Assembly: GCA_030583865.1 (NCBI GenBank)
Contig: CP129479.1
Location: forward strand, 1,412,744-1,476,743
Direction: 5' to 3'
DNA: 64,000 nucleotides
Origin: Thermodesulfobacteriota bacterium
GTDB lineage: Bacteria > Desulfobacterota > GWC2-55-46
The notes below the pieces were generated by a model, which saw only the letters and a list, made by a program, of their open reading frames with translations, was not told the DNA's origin and made no database searches. How positions within the stretch are numbered: position 1 is the first letter of the stretch; each line of letters opens with the position of its first letter. Made by a program: the position numbers and the translations under genes. Positions 15,740-24,425 of this stretch are shown piece by piece.

Positions 15740-16486
15740 TCAACTACAGCCCGGCCTGCCTCCCTTTTTGATAATTTCATCAAGAAAGGCCCTGTCGCCC
15801 TCGGGGACCTCCGCCTTCTCCAATAGGTCGGGCCTGCGGAGGCAGGTCCTTCTTATGCTCTCCTTCCGCCTCCATTTTTCAATCTCGGCGTGGTTCCCCG
15901 AAAGGAGCACCTCCGGGACCCTCATGCCCCTGAACTCCTCGGGGCGCGTGTACTGTGGATATTCGAGGAGGCCCCGGCTGAAGGAGTCCGACTTGGCCGA
16001 TTCCGGCTCTCCGAGCACGCCCGGCACGAGCCGCGAGACGGCGTCTATAATGACGAGGGCCGGTATCTCTCCGCCCGAGAGCACGTAATCGCCGATGGAT
16101 ATCTCGTAGTCTGCGAACTCCCGTATGCGCTCGTCATAGCCCTCGTACCTGCCGCATACGATTATAAGGCGGCCCATTGAGGCGAGCTCCTCCGCGATGG
16201 GTTGGGAAAAGAGCCTGCCCTGCGGGGTCGTGAGGACGACGCTCGCCGGCGCGCCGTGTCCCTTCAAGGCCTCTATGCCCTTTACGACAGGCTCGACCTT
16301 CATCACCATGCCGTGTCCGCCGCCGTACGGGTAGTCGTCGGTCGTCCGATGCCTGTCCTCCGTATAGTCCCTGAGGCTGCGGGCGTTGACCTCTATGAGC
16401 CCGCTTGCCGCGGCCCTGCCGACAACGCCGTGGCGCACCGTTGAGGAAAAGAACTCGGGGAAAAGGGTAAGTATGTCGAAGACCAT
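15740..16486 (-). CDS. trmD: tRNA (guanine37-N1)-methyltransferase
   Basis: SPOUT-family methylase that makes m1G37 in tRNAs with G36, preventing +1 frameshifts; 248 aa. It shows [13 protein letters not shown] at the N-terminus, [14 protein letters not shown] near 57-70, the knot region [14 protein letters not shown] near 108, and [20 protein letters not shown] near 131, followed by [14 protein letters not shown]. It is normally adjacent to rimM; here repeat B2 occupies most of the 182-bp gap between rimM and trmD. No clear Shine-Dalgarno sequence is seen before the ATG at 16486. Confidence 0.97.
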   Translation of the reverse strand: MVFDILTLFPEFFSSTVRHGVVGRAAASGLIEVNARSLRDYTEDRHRTTDDYPYGGGHGMVMKVEPVVKGIEALKGHGAPASVVLTTPQGRLFSQPIAEELASMGRLIIVCGRYEGYDERIREFADYEISIGDYVLSGGEIPALVIIDAVSRLVPGVLGEPESAKSDSFSRGLLEYPQYTRPEEFRGMRVPEVLLSGNHAEIEKWRRKESIRRTCLRRPDLLEKAEVPEGDRAFLDEIIKKGGRPGCS

Positions 16487-16524
16487 GAGGGTACCGGAAT
16501 GAGGTGTCGCACAATCGCTTTTCA

Positions 16525-16662
16525 GGCTGCCTCTGAAAATCAGGTATACCTTCTGAAGTAGAGGAATGGTGGAAATAAAAAGCGGAGCATATATGAGAAT
16601 ATGCGTGCGTTTTATTTACGTCCTGACGAAGAGGTCAGGGAAAATGGTTCTTACAGGCGGCC
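16525..16662 (+). mobile_element. MITE-like repeat family B, copy 2 (diverged)
   Basis: About 138 bp between rimM and trmD, reading in the plus direction and so opposite to the genes. The ends are diverged: GGCTGCCTCTGAAAA and ACAGGCGGCC. The core is kept: AAATAAAAAGCGGAGCATAT, then ATGAGAATATG. The stretch CCTGACGAAGAGGTCAGG forms a hairpin. Confidence 0.75.
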
Positions 16663-16668
16663 TTGTAA

Positions 16669-17187
16669 TCACACTTCAGGCAGGATGCCTTCTATCAGGC
16701 GGATGGTTATTTCATTCTTATCCGGGTCTACCCTGACTATCACCTGCTCTATGGCCGGGACGAGGACCTCGCCGTAGGCCCCGTCTACCACGAGGACGTC
16801 GTTGCTGCCCGTTTCCATGACGTCCGCGACCCTGCCGATGTGCTTCGAGTCCTCGGAATATACCTCCATGCCGACCAGCTCGAAGTAATAATACTCGTCC
16901 TCGGCGGTCTCGGGGAGGTCGGAGCGCCTTACCGAGATATCTAGGCCGGCGAGCGCCTCTGCCGCGTTCCTGTCGGCAACCCCGTCGAGCTCGAGTATGA
17001 AGACACCCTTGTGCCTACGCGCCCGGGTGACCCTGGCGGGCCTCGCTTCGCCGCCCTTGCCGGCGATGAAGACGGCTTCCCAGCCCATGTCGTCGAGGTC
17101 GCCGTAAGGCGCTGCCTTGACCTCGCCCTTTATCCCGTGGGCGCCCGTTATCCTCGCGATCGGTACGAGATCTTCTTCCCTACTCAA
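16669..17187 (-). CDS. rimM: 16S rRNA processing / ribosome maturation factor RimM
   Basis: Assists 30S maturation by binding S19; 172 aa. The N-terminal RimM domain shows [20 protein letters not shown] near residues 8-27. The C-terminal PRC barrel shows [20 protein letters not shown], with [20 protein letters not shown] near 131. Start is TTG at 17187 with GGAG five bases before it; no in-frame ATG exists near the N-terminus. The start overlaps the end of khpA by 8 bp, indicating coupled translation. Downstream, repeat B2 begins 6 bp after the stop. Confidence 0.94.
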   Translation of the reverse strand: MSREEDLVPIARITGAHGIKGEVKAAPYGDLDDMGWEAVFIAGKGGEARPARVTRARRHKGVFILELDGVADRNAAEALAGLDISVRRSDLPETAEDEYYYFELVGMEVYSEDSKHIGRVADVMETGSNDVLVVDGAYGEVLVPAIEQVIVRVDPDKNEITIRLIEGILPEV

Positions 17188-17410
17188 TTATCTCCAGAAC
17201 AGAGCGTTTTTTGAGTTTCGTCGAGGCCGCGGTCAGAATCGTCCTTATGGCCCTCGCGGTCCTGCCCTGCTTCCCTATGATCTTGCCAAGGTCCTCTTTG
17301 GCCACTGACAGCTCGATGACAGACGTCCTCTCACCTTCGATTTCATTTACCCTGACATCCTCCGGACGATCGACGAGAGCCTTTGCGATATACTCGATTA
17401 GGTCCTTCAT
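17180..17410 (-). CDS. khpA: KH-domain RNA-binding protein KhpA (YlqC family)
   Basis: Single KH domain of 76 aa with the RNA-binding GxxG loop in [16 protein letters not shown]. The family often forms a dimer or works with KhpB in RNA metabolism, though its role in this lineage is unknown. The start at 17410 ([19 protein letters not shown]) follows GGAGG at 6 bp. It sits between rpsP and rimM, the common arrangement. Confidence 0.94.
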   Translation of the reverse strand: MKDLIEYIAKALVDRPEDVRVNEIEGERTSVIELSVAKEDLGKIIGKQGRTARAIRTILTAASTKLKKRSVLEIIE

Positions 17411-17487
17411 GCGATACCTCCGAGAAGTTCTGGCGTAGGTGACGGCTTTTATCGATCCAGCTGTCCGACCTGCTGCTTCTCCGGGTC

Positions 17488-17733
17488 TCAGGCCGCTTTT
17501 GCGGCCTTCTTGAGGAGCTGTCTCACGGTATCTGTCGGGACCGCGCCCTTGCTGAGCCAATATGTCACCCTGTCGCCCTTCAGGGCCACGCGGGCCGGCT
17601 CTGCCATCGGGTCGTAGGTGCCGACCACCTCGAGGAAATCACCGTCCCTCGGGGCCTCGGAGTCGGCCACTACTATCCTGTAAAAAGGCTTCTTCTTGGC
17701 TCCCTGTCTTGTCAACCTGATCTTTACCGCCAT
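17488..17733 (-). CDS. rpsP: 30S ribosomal protein S16
   Basis: Small-subunit protein of 81 aa, required for 30S assembly. It shows the full family pattern: [20 protein letters not shown] at the start, then [20 protein letters not shown] and [19 protein letters not shown]. It lies 43 bp downstream of ffh and 77 bp upstream of khpA. Confidence 0.98.
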   Translation of the reverse strand: MAVKIRLTRQGAKKKPFYRIVVADSEAPRDGDFLEVVGTYDPMAEPARVALKGDRVTYWLSKGAVPTDTVRQLLKKAAKAA

Positions 17734-17776
17734 GCCGCCGTATTACCTCCCGTCTTTGTGATTGGTTTGAGAAACG

Positions 17777-19108
17777 CTACATCATCCTGTTGAAAAGCCC
17801 CTTGAGCCCCCTGGGCCCGGCCTTCTTCAGCTTCTTCATCATCTTCCGCATGTCCGCGTACTGGTTTATGAGCTTGTTGACCTCCTGTACCCTGGTGCCG
17901 CTCCCTTTCGCTATCCTCTGCCGCCTGCTGGCGTTAAGGACGGAGGGGTCGGACCTTTCGCCCCTGGTCATGGAGTTTATTATCGCCTCTATCCGGACGA
18001 TTTCCTTCTCGTCTATGCTTATGTCCTTCGACTTCTTTATGGCGTCGAAGCCCGGGACCATAGAGAGTATGGAATCGAGCGAGCCGAGCTTCTTTATCTG
18101 CTGGAGCTGCTCCTTGAAGTCCTCGAGCGTGAACTCGTCTCTCTTGAGCTTCTTCTCGAGCTCCTTCGCCTGCTTCTCGTCGAAGGTGGCCTGGGCCTTC
18201 TCGATGAGCGTAAGCACGTCGCCCATGTCGAGGATCCTGCCCGCGAGCCTCGAGGGATGGAATACCTCCAGGGCGTCCGCCTTCTCGCCCGTGCCTATGA
18301 ACTTTATGGGACGGCCCGTGGTGACCCTCATGGAGAGGGCCGCGCCGCCCCTGGCGTCTCCGTCGAACTTCGTGAGCACCACTCCGGTTATGCCTATGGT
18401 CTCGTTGAAGCCCTTGGCAGTGTTGACCGCGTCCTGTCCGGTCATGGAGTCGGCCACGAAGAGCACCTCGCCCGGCGAAAGTATCTCCCTCATGGACTTG
18501 AGCTCCGCCATGAGTGCGTCGTCTATATGGAGCCTCCCGGCCGTGTCCACGAGAAGTATGTCATAGCCCTTGAGCCCCGCGACCCTGAGCGCCTCCCTGC
18601 ATATGTCGGAGGGAGACGAATAGGATTCGCTGTCGAAGCAGTCTATCTTTACCTCGGAGGCGAGCTTCTTAAGCTGCAAGACCGCCGCGAGCCTGAAGAG
18701 GTCGGCCGGGACTATGAAGGGGTTCCTGCCCTTTTTCTTCAGGTGAAGCGCGAGCTTCGCGGTCGTCGTGGTCTTGCCGGAGCCCTGAAGACCCACGAGC
18801 ATGATGACCGCGGGCCTGCCCTTCAATTCCAGTCCCGCGTCCTCCCCGCCGAGGAGGGCCGCAAGCTCGTCGTAGACTATCTTGGTGAACTGCTGGCCGG
18901 GGGAGAGGCTTTCGAGCACCTCCTTGCCCATGGCCTTTTCCTTCACGGCAGAGACGAAGTCCTTGACGATCGTGAAGTTTACGTCGGCTTCCAGGAGGGC
19001 GAGCCTGACCTCTTTAAGGACCGCCTGGACGTTCGATTCCGTCAGGGTGCCCTGGCCCCTTACATCCTTTAATATTTTCCTGAACTTGTCGGAAAGTGAC
19101 TCGAACAT
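17777..19108 (-). CDS. ffh: Signal recognition particle protein Ffh
   Basis: SRP54-type GTPase of 443 aa that binds signal sequences and 4.5S RNA and delivers ribosomes to FtsY. Order: N domain; G domain with GLQGSGKTTTTAKLA near residues 106-120, DTAGRLHIDDALMAE near 190 and TKFDGDARGGAALS near 247; and a methionine-rich M domain from about 300, with SIDEKEIVRIEAIINSMT and RQRIAKGSGTRVQEVNKL for RNA binding. It is the first gene of the operon. The promoter candidate is at 19245-19274, leaving a leader of about 130 nt in which no 4.5S RNA was recognised. Confidence 0.98.
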   Translation of the reverse strand: MFESLSDKFRKILKDVRGQGTLTESNVQAVLKEVRLALLEADVNFTIVKDFVSAVKEKAMGKEVLESLSPGQQFTKIVYDELAALLGGEDAGLELKGRPAVIMLVGLQGSGKTTTTAKLALHLKKKGRNPFIVPADLFRLAAVLQLKKLASEVKIDCFDSESYSSPSDICREALRVAGLKGYDILLVDTAGRLHIDDALMAELKSMREILSPGEVLFVADSMTGQDAVNTAKGFNETIGITGVVLTKFDGDARGGAALSMRVTTGRPIKFIGTGEKADALEVFHPSRLAGRILDMGDVLTLIEKAQATFDEKQAKELEKKLKRDEFTLEDFKEQLQQIKKLGSLDSILSMVPGFDAIKKSKDISIDEKEIVRIEAIINSMTRGERSDPSVLNASRRQRIAKGSGTRVQEVNKLINQYADMRKMMKKLKKAGPRGLKGLFNRMM

Positions 19109-19244
19109 CCCCTATTTCCCGGAAAAGAACGGACGCCGGACAGCCCGGCAGTATCCATTGTTCAATTATACCTTAAATATTATAATCCGCTTCCGCTTGC
19201 CTGGAGAGCGATTAATACGCGCCTGGAAAGACGCAAATTATAAC

Positions 19245-19274
19245 AATATACAGGTTTTGCGGCTCGCATGTCAA
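19245..19274 (-). promoter_or_regulatory. Candidate promoter of the ffh operon
   Basis: On the minus strand, TTGACA (19274-19269, perfect -35) and TATATT (19250-19245, 5/6 to the -10) are 18 bp apart. It is 137 bp upstream of the ffh start. Confidence 0.55.
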
Positions 19275-19398
19275 TACATTTGCTGGAGAGCGGGCGGATT
19301 GTCATGGGTACGCGGCCCGGTCTTCAGGCAGAACGGAGTTGGAGGCCGCGAAAGTAGTACGTTGACACGCGGGAGATTATTCTGTTACCTTACTGAGG

Positions 19399-19656
19399 AT
19401 GACGACACTGGAACTAACGGCTTTACTGATGCTTTTGACCCTTGCCGCCCTGGTCCTTAACCTCCCTTTCGGCTATTTCAGGGTAAAGGCGAAAAAATTT
19501 TCGGTCAAGTGGTTCCTGTACATCCACCTGCCTATCCCGGTCATATTCCTCCTTCGGAACATGGCAGGCCTCGGCTACAAGTTCATCCCGCTAATGATAA
19601 TCGGCGCGGTGGCCGGACAGCTCATCGGCGGGAAGCTCAACCGAAAGGGACCATGA
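19399..19656 (+). CDS. Small membrane protein of unknown function
   Basis: An 85-aa protein with three predicted transmembrane segments: LTALLMLLTLAALVLNLPFG, a central WFLYIHLPIPVIFLL, and FIPLMIIGAVAGQLIGG. It ends in a basic tail (KLNRKGP). I do not recognise the family. It is tightly followed by the DciA-like gene (one base between stop and start), so the two are an operon. The GAGG before the ATG at 19399 is too close to be a normal ribosome site, so the start is uncertain. Confidence 0.65.
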   Translation: MTTLELTALLMLLTLAALVLNLPFGYFRVKAKKFSVKWFLYIHLPIPVIFLLRNMAGLGYKFIPLMIIGAVAGQLIGGKLNRKGP

Positions 19657-19657
19657 A

Positions 19658-20140
19658 ATGTCCGGCAGGGGAAAGGAACGCCGGGGTTCCCGCAGCTCGC
19701 CAGTAACGATAAGCTCGGTCCTCGGCTCGACGCTGGGGCACCTGAACCTCGGGGCCAAGCTCCTGGAGTACAGGGCGAAAAAGCTCTGGCCCGGGTGCGT
19801 GGGAGAGGCCATCTCGCGCAGAACCTGCCCCGAGAGGCTCATAGGGACGGTCCTCTTCTGCTCCGTAGAAAGCTCGCCGTGGATGACCGAGCTCAATTAC
19901 CAGAAGGCCTCCATCGTCGCACGGCTTAACGGGGCCCTCGGCCCCGGCACAATCACCGACATAGTATTCAGGACCGGCGCGGTAAAAAGCCCAAGGCCTG
20001 GCAGCGCGCCGCCTCCCCCGCAAAGGCCACTCACACCTGAAGACGAATCCTTCATAGAAAAGACTGCCGGCCCAATAAAAGATGGGAAGCTGAGGGCCCT
20101 TGTAGAAAAGGTCATGAAAAAAGGGAGGGGGCGTGGATAG
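19658..20140 (+). CDS. DUF721/DciA-like protein
   Basis: 160-aa protein whose N-terminal ~100 residues resemble the DUF721 (DciA) domain: ISSVLGSTLGHLNLGAKLLE, then YRAKKLWPGCVGEAIS, then LFCSVESSPWMTELNYQKAS. DciA proteins load the replicative helicase DnaB in bacteria that lack DnaC/DnaI. The region after about 110 is Pro-rich (RPGSAPPPPQRPL) and leads to a short charged helix (RALVEKVMKKGRGRG). AAGGGA lies 7 bp before the ATG. Being coupled to a small membrane protein is not a standard context. Confidence 0.75.
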   Translation: MSGRGKERRGSRSSPVTISSVLGSTLGHLNLGAKLLEYRAKKLWPGCVGEAISRRTCPERLIGTVLFCSVESSPWMTELNYQKASIVARLNGALGPGTITDIVFRTGAVKSPRPGSAPPPPQRPLTPEDESFIEKTAGPIKDGKLRALVEKVMKKGRGRG

Positions 20141-20191
20141 AAGTCATTACCGGCCAAACTGCTATGCTATGGGAATCTCCGCTGATTCTGT

Positions 20192-22219
20192 ATGGCTTCT
20201 ATGAAGACCCGCCTTAAAGAGAGCTTTATCAACCTTGGCTTGACCACGCATCTTGTGATGACAGTGGTCTCAGCCGGGATCATAGTCTCCTACCTCACAG
20301 CCCAAGCCGTGACCCCTTCTTGGAAGGCCCCTGGGCTGCCATCCTATATCGGATATCCCAAGAACGTCGAGAACGCGGCACTTGTCGCCTCGGTCCTGGC
20401 CGCGGCCATGTCCGCTTTCTTCCATGAGACGTTCAGGTCTTTTCTTCTAAGGTTCTCGAGCCTCATCCTTGTGCCTTTTGCGGCCCTCATTGCCTACAGG
20501 CACGCCAATCCGGCTGCCCCGGCCGGTTTCGCATTGCAGGCGGTGAACGTCATTATTTTATCGAGCTTCCTGTATTATTTTTTCAAGAAAGGGGCGAGCC
20601 CTCCGGAGAAGGCCAACCCGCTCGTAATCCTTGCCTCCGGGTCCGCCGGGTTCGCCGTCTTTTTCATGCTCTCGGTCGTATACTGGTTCGAGTACCCGCT
20701 CGACGTGCATCACTTCGGCGAGCAGTTCACATCAGCCGCCGACCTTGTCTCCGGCGGCAAGCCTTTCATTACATTCCATTGGCCGCACGGGCTGGAAGAC
20801 ACCGGCATTGCCGCGCTCTTCTTCCTTTTGTTCTCACGCGTCGACATGCCCACTATGCTGCTTTCCTTGGCTTTTGCCACCGGGCTCGGGGCAGTCGTCT
20901 TGCTGCTCCTCTGCAAGGGAATGCGCCTCGGCTATTACTCTATTCTCATACTGGCGTCTGTAGCTATCTTCAATTACGCCCTCGCGTTCACCTATTTAAC
21001 CAGCTTCCTCTTTGCGCTAGCCGCCCTCGTTGCGTTCTCAAGGGCTGAGCGCGGATTCCATTTTTTCGCCGCCGGGGCCCTGGCATTCGTAGCCCATGTA
21101 TACCGCATCGAATATGGAGTTTACGCGTTCGTGTCGATAATCGCGCTCTTCCTCTACCTTGCGGCAGGCTCCGCAATATACGACCGCAGGGCATTAATCG
21201 GCCTCGGGCGGGAAGTAATTCTCTTTCTCCTGGGCGTCTTTTCTACGGCGCTCTTCCTGTACCTTGTCCTGGGCTGGCCGGGCCGCGAATGGTACGTCAC
21301 GATATTCAGTATACTACCTAAATACCATGCCGATTCAGGAGGCCTGCCGTTCCCTCTTTTCCTCAAATCCATGGAACACCAGTACGCAAACGCTTCGTGG
21401 TCCGGAATAGCGTTCATAACGACCGCGCTGTCCATTGCGGCCATAACTGCGGGCTACCTTTTGAGGAACATCAGGCATGCGGGTAAGATAGAGCGCTTTC
21501 CGGTGCTGGCCCTTTTCTTTTCTGTCCTCATGCTCAAGACGGCTTTCGGAAGGAGCGACGACTCCCACATATATGCCGCCTTCCTTTTTCCAAACCTCGT
21601 GCTTGCGCTCATATTTTCAAGGGTCGTCGCGGCATCGGCCATCCGGCTTCCGCTGAAGGCGGCGCTGATAGCCCTGCTTTTCGCCTTTTTCAATTTTCAG
21701 ACTGCAAGATTTACGTTCGCCGAGAACCCCTTCATACCCCATTCGGTCCTCTTCAAGGGGTCGTATGAGATCCTTGCGGAATACGGCAGCCACGCGCCGA
21801 CCCAGTGCTCTGGGTCGCTATTTTCGCGAGATAACATCAGGAACCCCGAATACGCCCGCTTTGACAGGTCGGTCTGCGGGCTAAAGGAGCAGCTCGCGCG
21901 ATACGGAATAGGCGACAAGGAGCTGCTGGTGACGCACTCGGCCCCACTCATCTACCCGGCCCTCGGATATGGGCTCCCGACGAAATATTACAAGATCGGC
22001 CTCGCCATTACCGAAGGGATGCAGCAGGAGATGGTGGCCGAGCTTGAAAGGAACGGCGTGAAGGCGATATTGAGGTCCAATACCGGACTTCCGTGGTATG
22101 ATATACCGGACCGGGACAGGCTGCCTCTTTACTCCAGATGGGCCGAGGAGCGTTTTGACATGGAGAACCCGGTAAGGACAGAACTGGGAGAGCTGTACCT
22201 CTTAAGAGGCCATAAGTAA
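20192..22219 (+). CDS. Polytopic membrane protein, probable GT-C glycosyltransferase
   Basis: 675 aa with about a dozen hydrophobic segments from residue ~20 to ~510 and a soluble C-terminal region from about 520 (GSYEILAEYGSHAPTQCSGS onward). The loop DVHHFGEQFTSAADLVSGGK after the fifth helix carries the acidic/His character seen in GT-C enzymes using lipid-linked sugars, but the usual DD/ED motif near the first loop is not clear, so function is tentative. It is followed by a GT9 enzyme 43 bp downstream, suggesting a cell-envelope glycan role. ATGs at 20192 and 20201 are both possible. Confidence 0.6.
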   Translation: MASMKTRLKESFINLGLTTHLVMTVVSAGIIVSYLTAQAVTPSWKAPGLPSYIGYPKNVENAALVASVLAAAMSAFFHETFRSFLLRFSSLILVPFAALIAYRHANPAAPAGFALQAVNVIILSSFLYYFFKKGASPPEKANPLVILASGSAGFAVFFMLSVVYWFEYPLDVHHFGEQFTSAADLVSGGKPFITFHWPHGLEDTGIAALFFLLFSRVDMPTMLLSLAFATGLGAVVLLLLCKGMRLGYYSILILASVAIFNYALAFTYLTSFLFALAALVAFSRAERGFHFFAAGALAFVAHVYRIEYGVYAFVSIIALFLYLAAGSAIYDRRALIGLGREVILFLLGVFSTALFLYLVLGWPGREWYVTIFSILPKYHADSGGLPFPLFLKSMEHQYANASWSGIAFITTALSIAAITAGYLLRNIRHAGKIERFPVLALFFSVLMLKTAFGRSDDSHIYAAFLFPNLVLALIFSRVVAASAIRLPLKAALIALLFAFFNFQTARFTFAENPFIPHSVLFKGSYEILAEYGSHAPTQCSGSLFSRDNIRNPEYARFDRSVCGLKEQLARYGIGDKELLVTHSAPLIYPALGYGLPTKYYKIGLAITEGMQQEMVAELERNGVKAILRSNTGLPWYDIPDRDRLPLYSRWAEERFDMENPVRTELGELYLLRGHK

Positions 22220-22262
22220 GGAAACCGGAAAATTTTCGAGCTACGGAAAACAGGCTCAGTCC

Positions 22263-23459
22263 ATGCTTTCACTCAAACTTAAAAGGAAGATAGACCATTA
22301 CCTCGGCATCACGCTCGCGACCTTCTTCGAGGCGCTCGCGCTTTCGCTAGGATTCATAATGAGGCGGGACCACAGGAACGTGCCTGTTCACAGGGCGGTG
22401 GTCATGAAGTTCAGCGGCATAGGGTCGCTTGCCTGCGCCTATCCGGCGCTCGCGGCCCTCAAGGATACGCACCCCGGCTCTCAACTCGTCTTCTGGGGCA
22501 CAGGCCAGACGAACCTGCTCGCGAGGGAACTCGGGATATTCTCCGAGACACTCGAACTCGACGACAGAACGCTCGCGACCAGCCTCTATTCCCTGGCAAA
22601 AAACCTCATCCGAATTTGGCGGTTCCGCCCGAACTGGACCTTCGACCTTGAGACCTACTCGAAGCTCTCATCGGTCCTCTGTCTCCTTACGGCCGCGAGG
22701 AACCGGGCCGGTTTCGTATCCGACACCACCCGCTTCAGGAAACGCCTTCACACGCACCTCGTCTACTTCAACAGGTTCCGCTACGCTGGCGAGCTCTATT
22801 TCAGGATGTTTTCAGAGACAGTCGGCTTGCCTGAAAAAAGCTTCATCGAGGCGGGAAAGGGCAAGGGCCTTCCGGTTGAGGGCAGCAGGGACGCGGACGG
22901 CATGGTCCTGGTGAACATAAATACCGGAGAGCTTTTTGCGCCGAGGAGGTGGCCGGAAGGCAAGTTCAAGGCGCTCGTCGAGAAACTCCTCGACGCATAC
23001 CCGAACAGGGTAGGCATCACAGGCTCCCGTAGCGAGCGGCAGTTCGTCGAGGCCTTTATTAAGAAGCTTGAAAACCCGCGGAAGGACGCCGTGGTGAGCC
23101 TCGCCGGGAAGCTTACCCTCCGGGAGCTCATGGGGTATCTCAAGGGCGCCGCCCTTTTCATCACAAACGATTCCGGGCCGCTCCATCTCGCGGTCCTCAT
23201 GAAGACCCCGACGATAGCCCTTTTCGGGCCGACGCACCCCAGGCATTTCCTTCCGGCAGGCGGCAGCGCGGAACCCGTTTACAATGACTTTATCTGCTCG
23301 CCGTGCGTGCACGTGCTTGACGAAGAGCTTCTCCCGTGCGGCAAAAAGGCCCCGTGCATGGATTCCATAGGGGTTGAAGAGGTATTTTCAGCCGCATCGA
23401 GGATATTGGGCGCAAAAAATGCCGGGGTCCCCAAAGGGAGCTCGAAAACCCTATCATGA
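22263..23459 (+). CDS. Glycosyltransferase family 9 (heptosyltransferase-like)
   Basis: 398-aa GT-B enzyme related to ADP-heptose:LPS heptosyltransferases. The N-terminal Rossmann half shows VVMKFSGIGSLACAYPALAA near residue 45. The C-terminal donor-binding half shows VGITGSRSERQFVEAF and the hallmark FITNDSGPLHLAVLMKTPTI followed by ALFGPTHP. A CxxC region (DFICSPCVHVLDEELLPCGKK) is also typical. It presumably adds a sugar to LPS core or another surface glycan, downstream of a membrane glycosyltransferase. Copy C1 of an intergenic repeat begins 3 bp after the stop. Confidence 0.82.
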   Translation: MLSLKLKRKIDHYLGITLATFFEALALSLGFIMRRDHRNVPVHRAVVMKFSGIGSLACAYPALAALKDTHPGSQLVFWGTGQTNLLARELGIFSETLELDDRTLATSLYSLAKNLIRIWRFRPNWTFDLETYSKLSSVLCLLTAARNRAGFVSDTTRFRKRLHTHLVYFNRFRYAGELYFRMFSETVGLPEKSFIEAGKGKGLPVEGSRDADGMVLVNINTGELFAPRRWPEGKFKALVEKLLDAYPNRVGITGSRSERQFVEAFIKKLENPRKDAVVSLAGKLTLRELMGYLKGAALFITNDSGPLHLAVLMKTPTIALFGPTHPRHFLPAGGSAEPVYNDFICSPCVHVLDEELLPCGKKAPCMDSIGVEEVFSAASRILGAKNAGVPKGSSKTLS

Positions 23460-23461
23460 AG

Positions 23462-23557
23462 TTAAAAAATTCCTTCCTGGACTTTTTAACCACGGCTTGG
23501 CCGGAATGAATCCCTCCAAGCCTCACAAATTGCCCGGCTTGGATAGTCTTCGCAATT
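23462..23557 (+). repeat. Intergenic repeat family C, copy 1
   Basis: Contains ACCACGGCTTGGCCGGAATG followed by AATCC, then TTGCCCGGCTTGGATAGTCT and TCGCAATT. The same series occurs at 63906-64000. Homology can be followed from about TTAAAA to TCGCAATT; the true element may extend further right to about 23610 (ATCCGTGGATTGCCTGGCAG), which cannot be judged because copy 2 is cut by the window end. Confidence 0.8.
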
Positions 23558-23737
23558 TGACAATCCATCCGTGGATTGCCTGGCAGGGTGTTTTTCAACC
23601 CCTGCTAAGGTATTCCGGGGAATGACTGTCGAGGTGTTCAGGAAGGCCTTGGTGAATAAACTAATGGATTATAACAGGCGGTGCTACGGTTATCCACATG
23701 AGGCCGTTACAAGCTGACGCGATGGGAGACGGATGTT

Positions 23738-24421
23738 TCATCCGGCAGAGGACTCCTCAACCTCCATGCCGTCCTCCTTGCCCGCCTCGATCAGGAATAG
23801 CCTGGGGGCGCGCCCAGTTTTGCCGCCAAAGAACCTTATGCGCGAGGGCCTGAACCCAGCTTTGCCGAGCTCAATGAGCGCCTCGGTTATCCTTGCCGTG
23901 GGAAGCACGTAAAAGACCCGTCCCTTCCGTCCGGTGAGATAGGCTGAGATTGAGATGAGGTCCGAGAGGCCGCCGTGGAGCTCGGCCCTTGCAGCGGCCC
24001 TCTCGGTTTGCGGGCTTACCCTACCGGCTCCGGCCTTGCCGTAAGGGGGGTTGCTTACGACTGCAGTGAACGCGCCCTCAGGAAAATACTCCCTCAATTC
24101 CCTGAAGTCTCGGTTTATGATATCGACCCGTCCGGCAAGCCCGTTGGCCCCGACGTTCTTCATCGCTGTCATTGCAGCCTTTTCATCGATCTCTACCCCG
24201 GTTATCTTTCCGGCCCTGGATTTCCATGCAAGGAGAAGCGGGATGGCGCCCGTTCCGGTGCCGATGTCTATTATGCTGTCGTTTTCATCAAGGGTCGGGA
24301 TTGCGAATTCGGCCAACTCGACCGAATCGCCCGTAAGCTTCTGGCCCGCCTTCCTCTGAACGAAGAAGTACGGGCCGAGCTTTTCGAGCGTTTCGTCTTC
24401 TGAGATACGGGGTCTTTCCAA
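23738..24421 (-). CDS. TrmN6-like SAM-dependent methyltransferase (tRNA m6A37 type)
   Basis: 227-aa Rossmann methylase. SAM motif I is DIGTGTGAIPLLLAW near residues 52-66, acidic motif GVEIDEKAAMTA follows, and the N6-adenine catalytic motif NPPYGKAGAGRVSP is near 132. The N-terminus (FFVQRKAGQKLTGDSVELAE) matches TrmN6/YfiC enzymes that methylate A37 of tRNA-Val, but the substrate here is inferred. The start is TTG at 24421 with AAGG upstream; no ATG is available. It begins 4 bp after the stop of the DUF1015 gene, so the pair is probably an operon. Confidence 0.8.
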   Translation of the reverse strand: MERPRISEDETLEKLGPYFFVQRKAGQKLTGDSVELAEFAIPTLDENDSIIDIGTGTGAIPLLLAWKSRAGKITGVEIDEKAAMTAMKNVGANGLAGRVDIINRDFRELREYFPEGAFTAVVSNPPYGKAGAGRVSPQTERAAARAELHGGLSDLISISAYLTGRKGRVFYVLPTARITEALIELGKAGFRPSRIRFFGGKTGRAPRLFLIEAGKEDGMEVEESSAG

Positions 24422-24425
24422 CGGC

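Noticed and set aside
19363..19368. TTGACA as a -35 box for the small membrane protein gene
   Set aside because: No acceptable -10 hexamer follows at 16-18 bp, and the start codon is too close.
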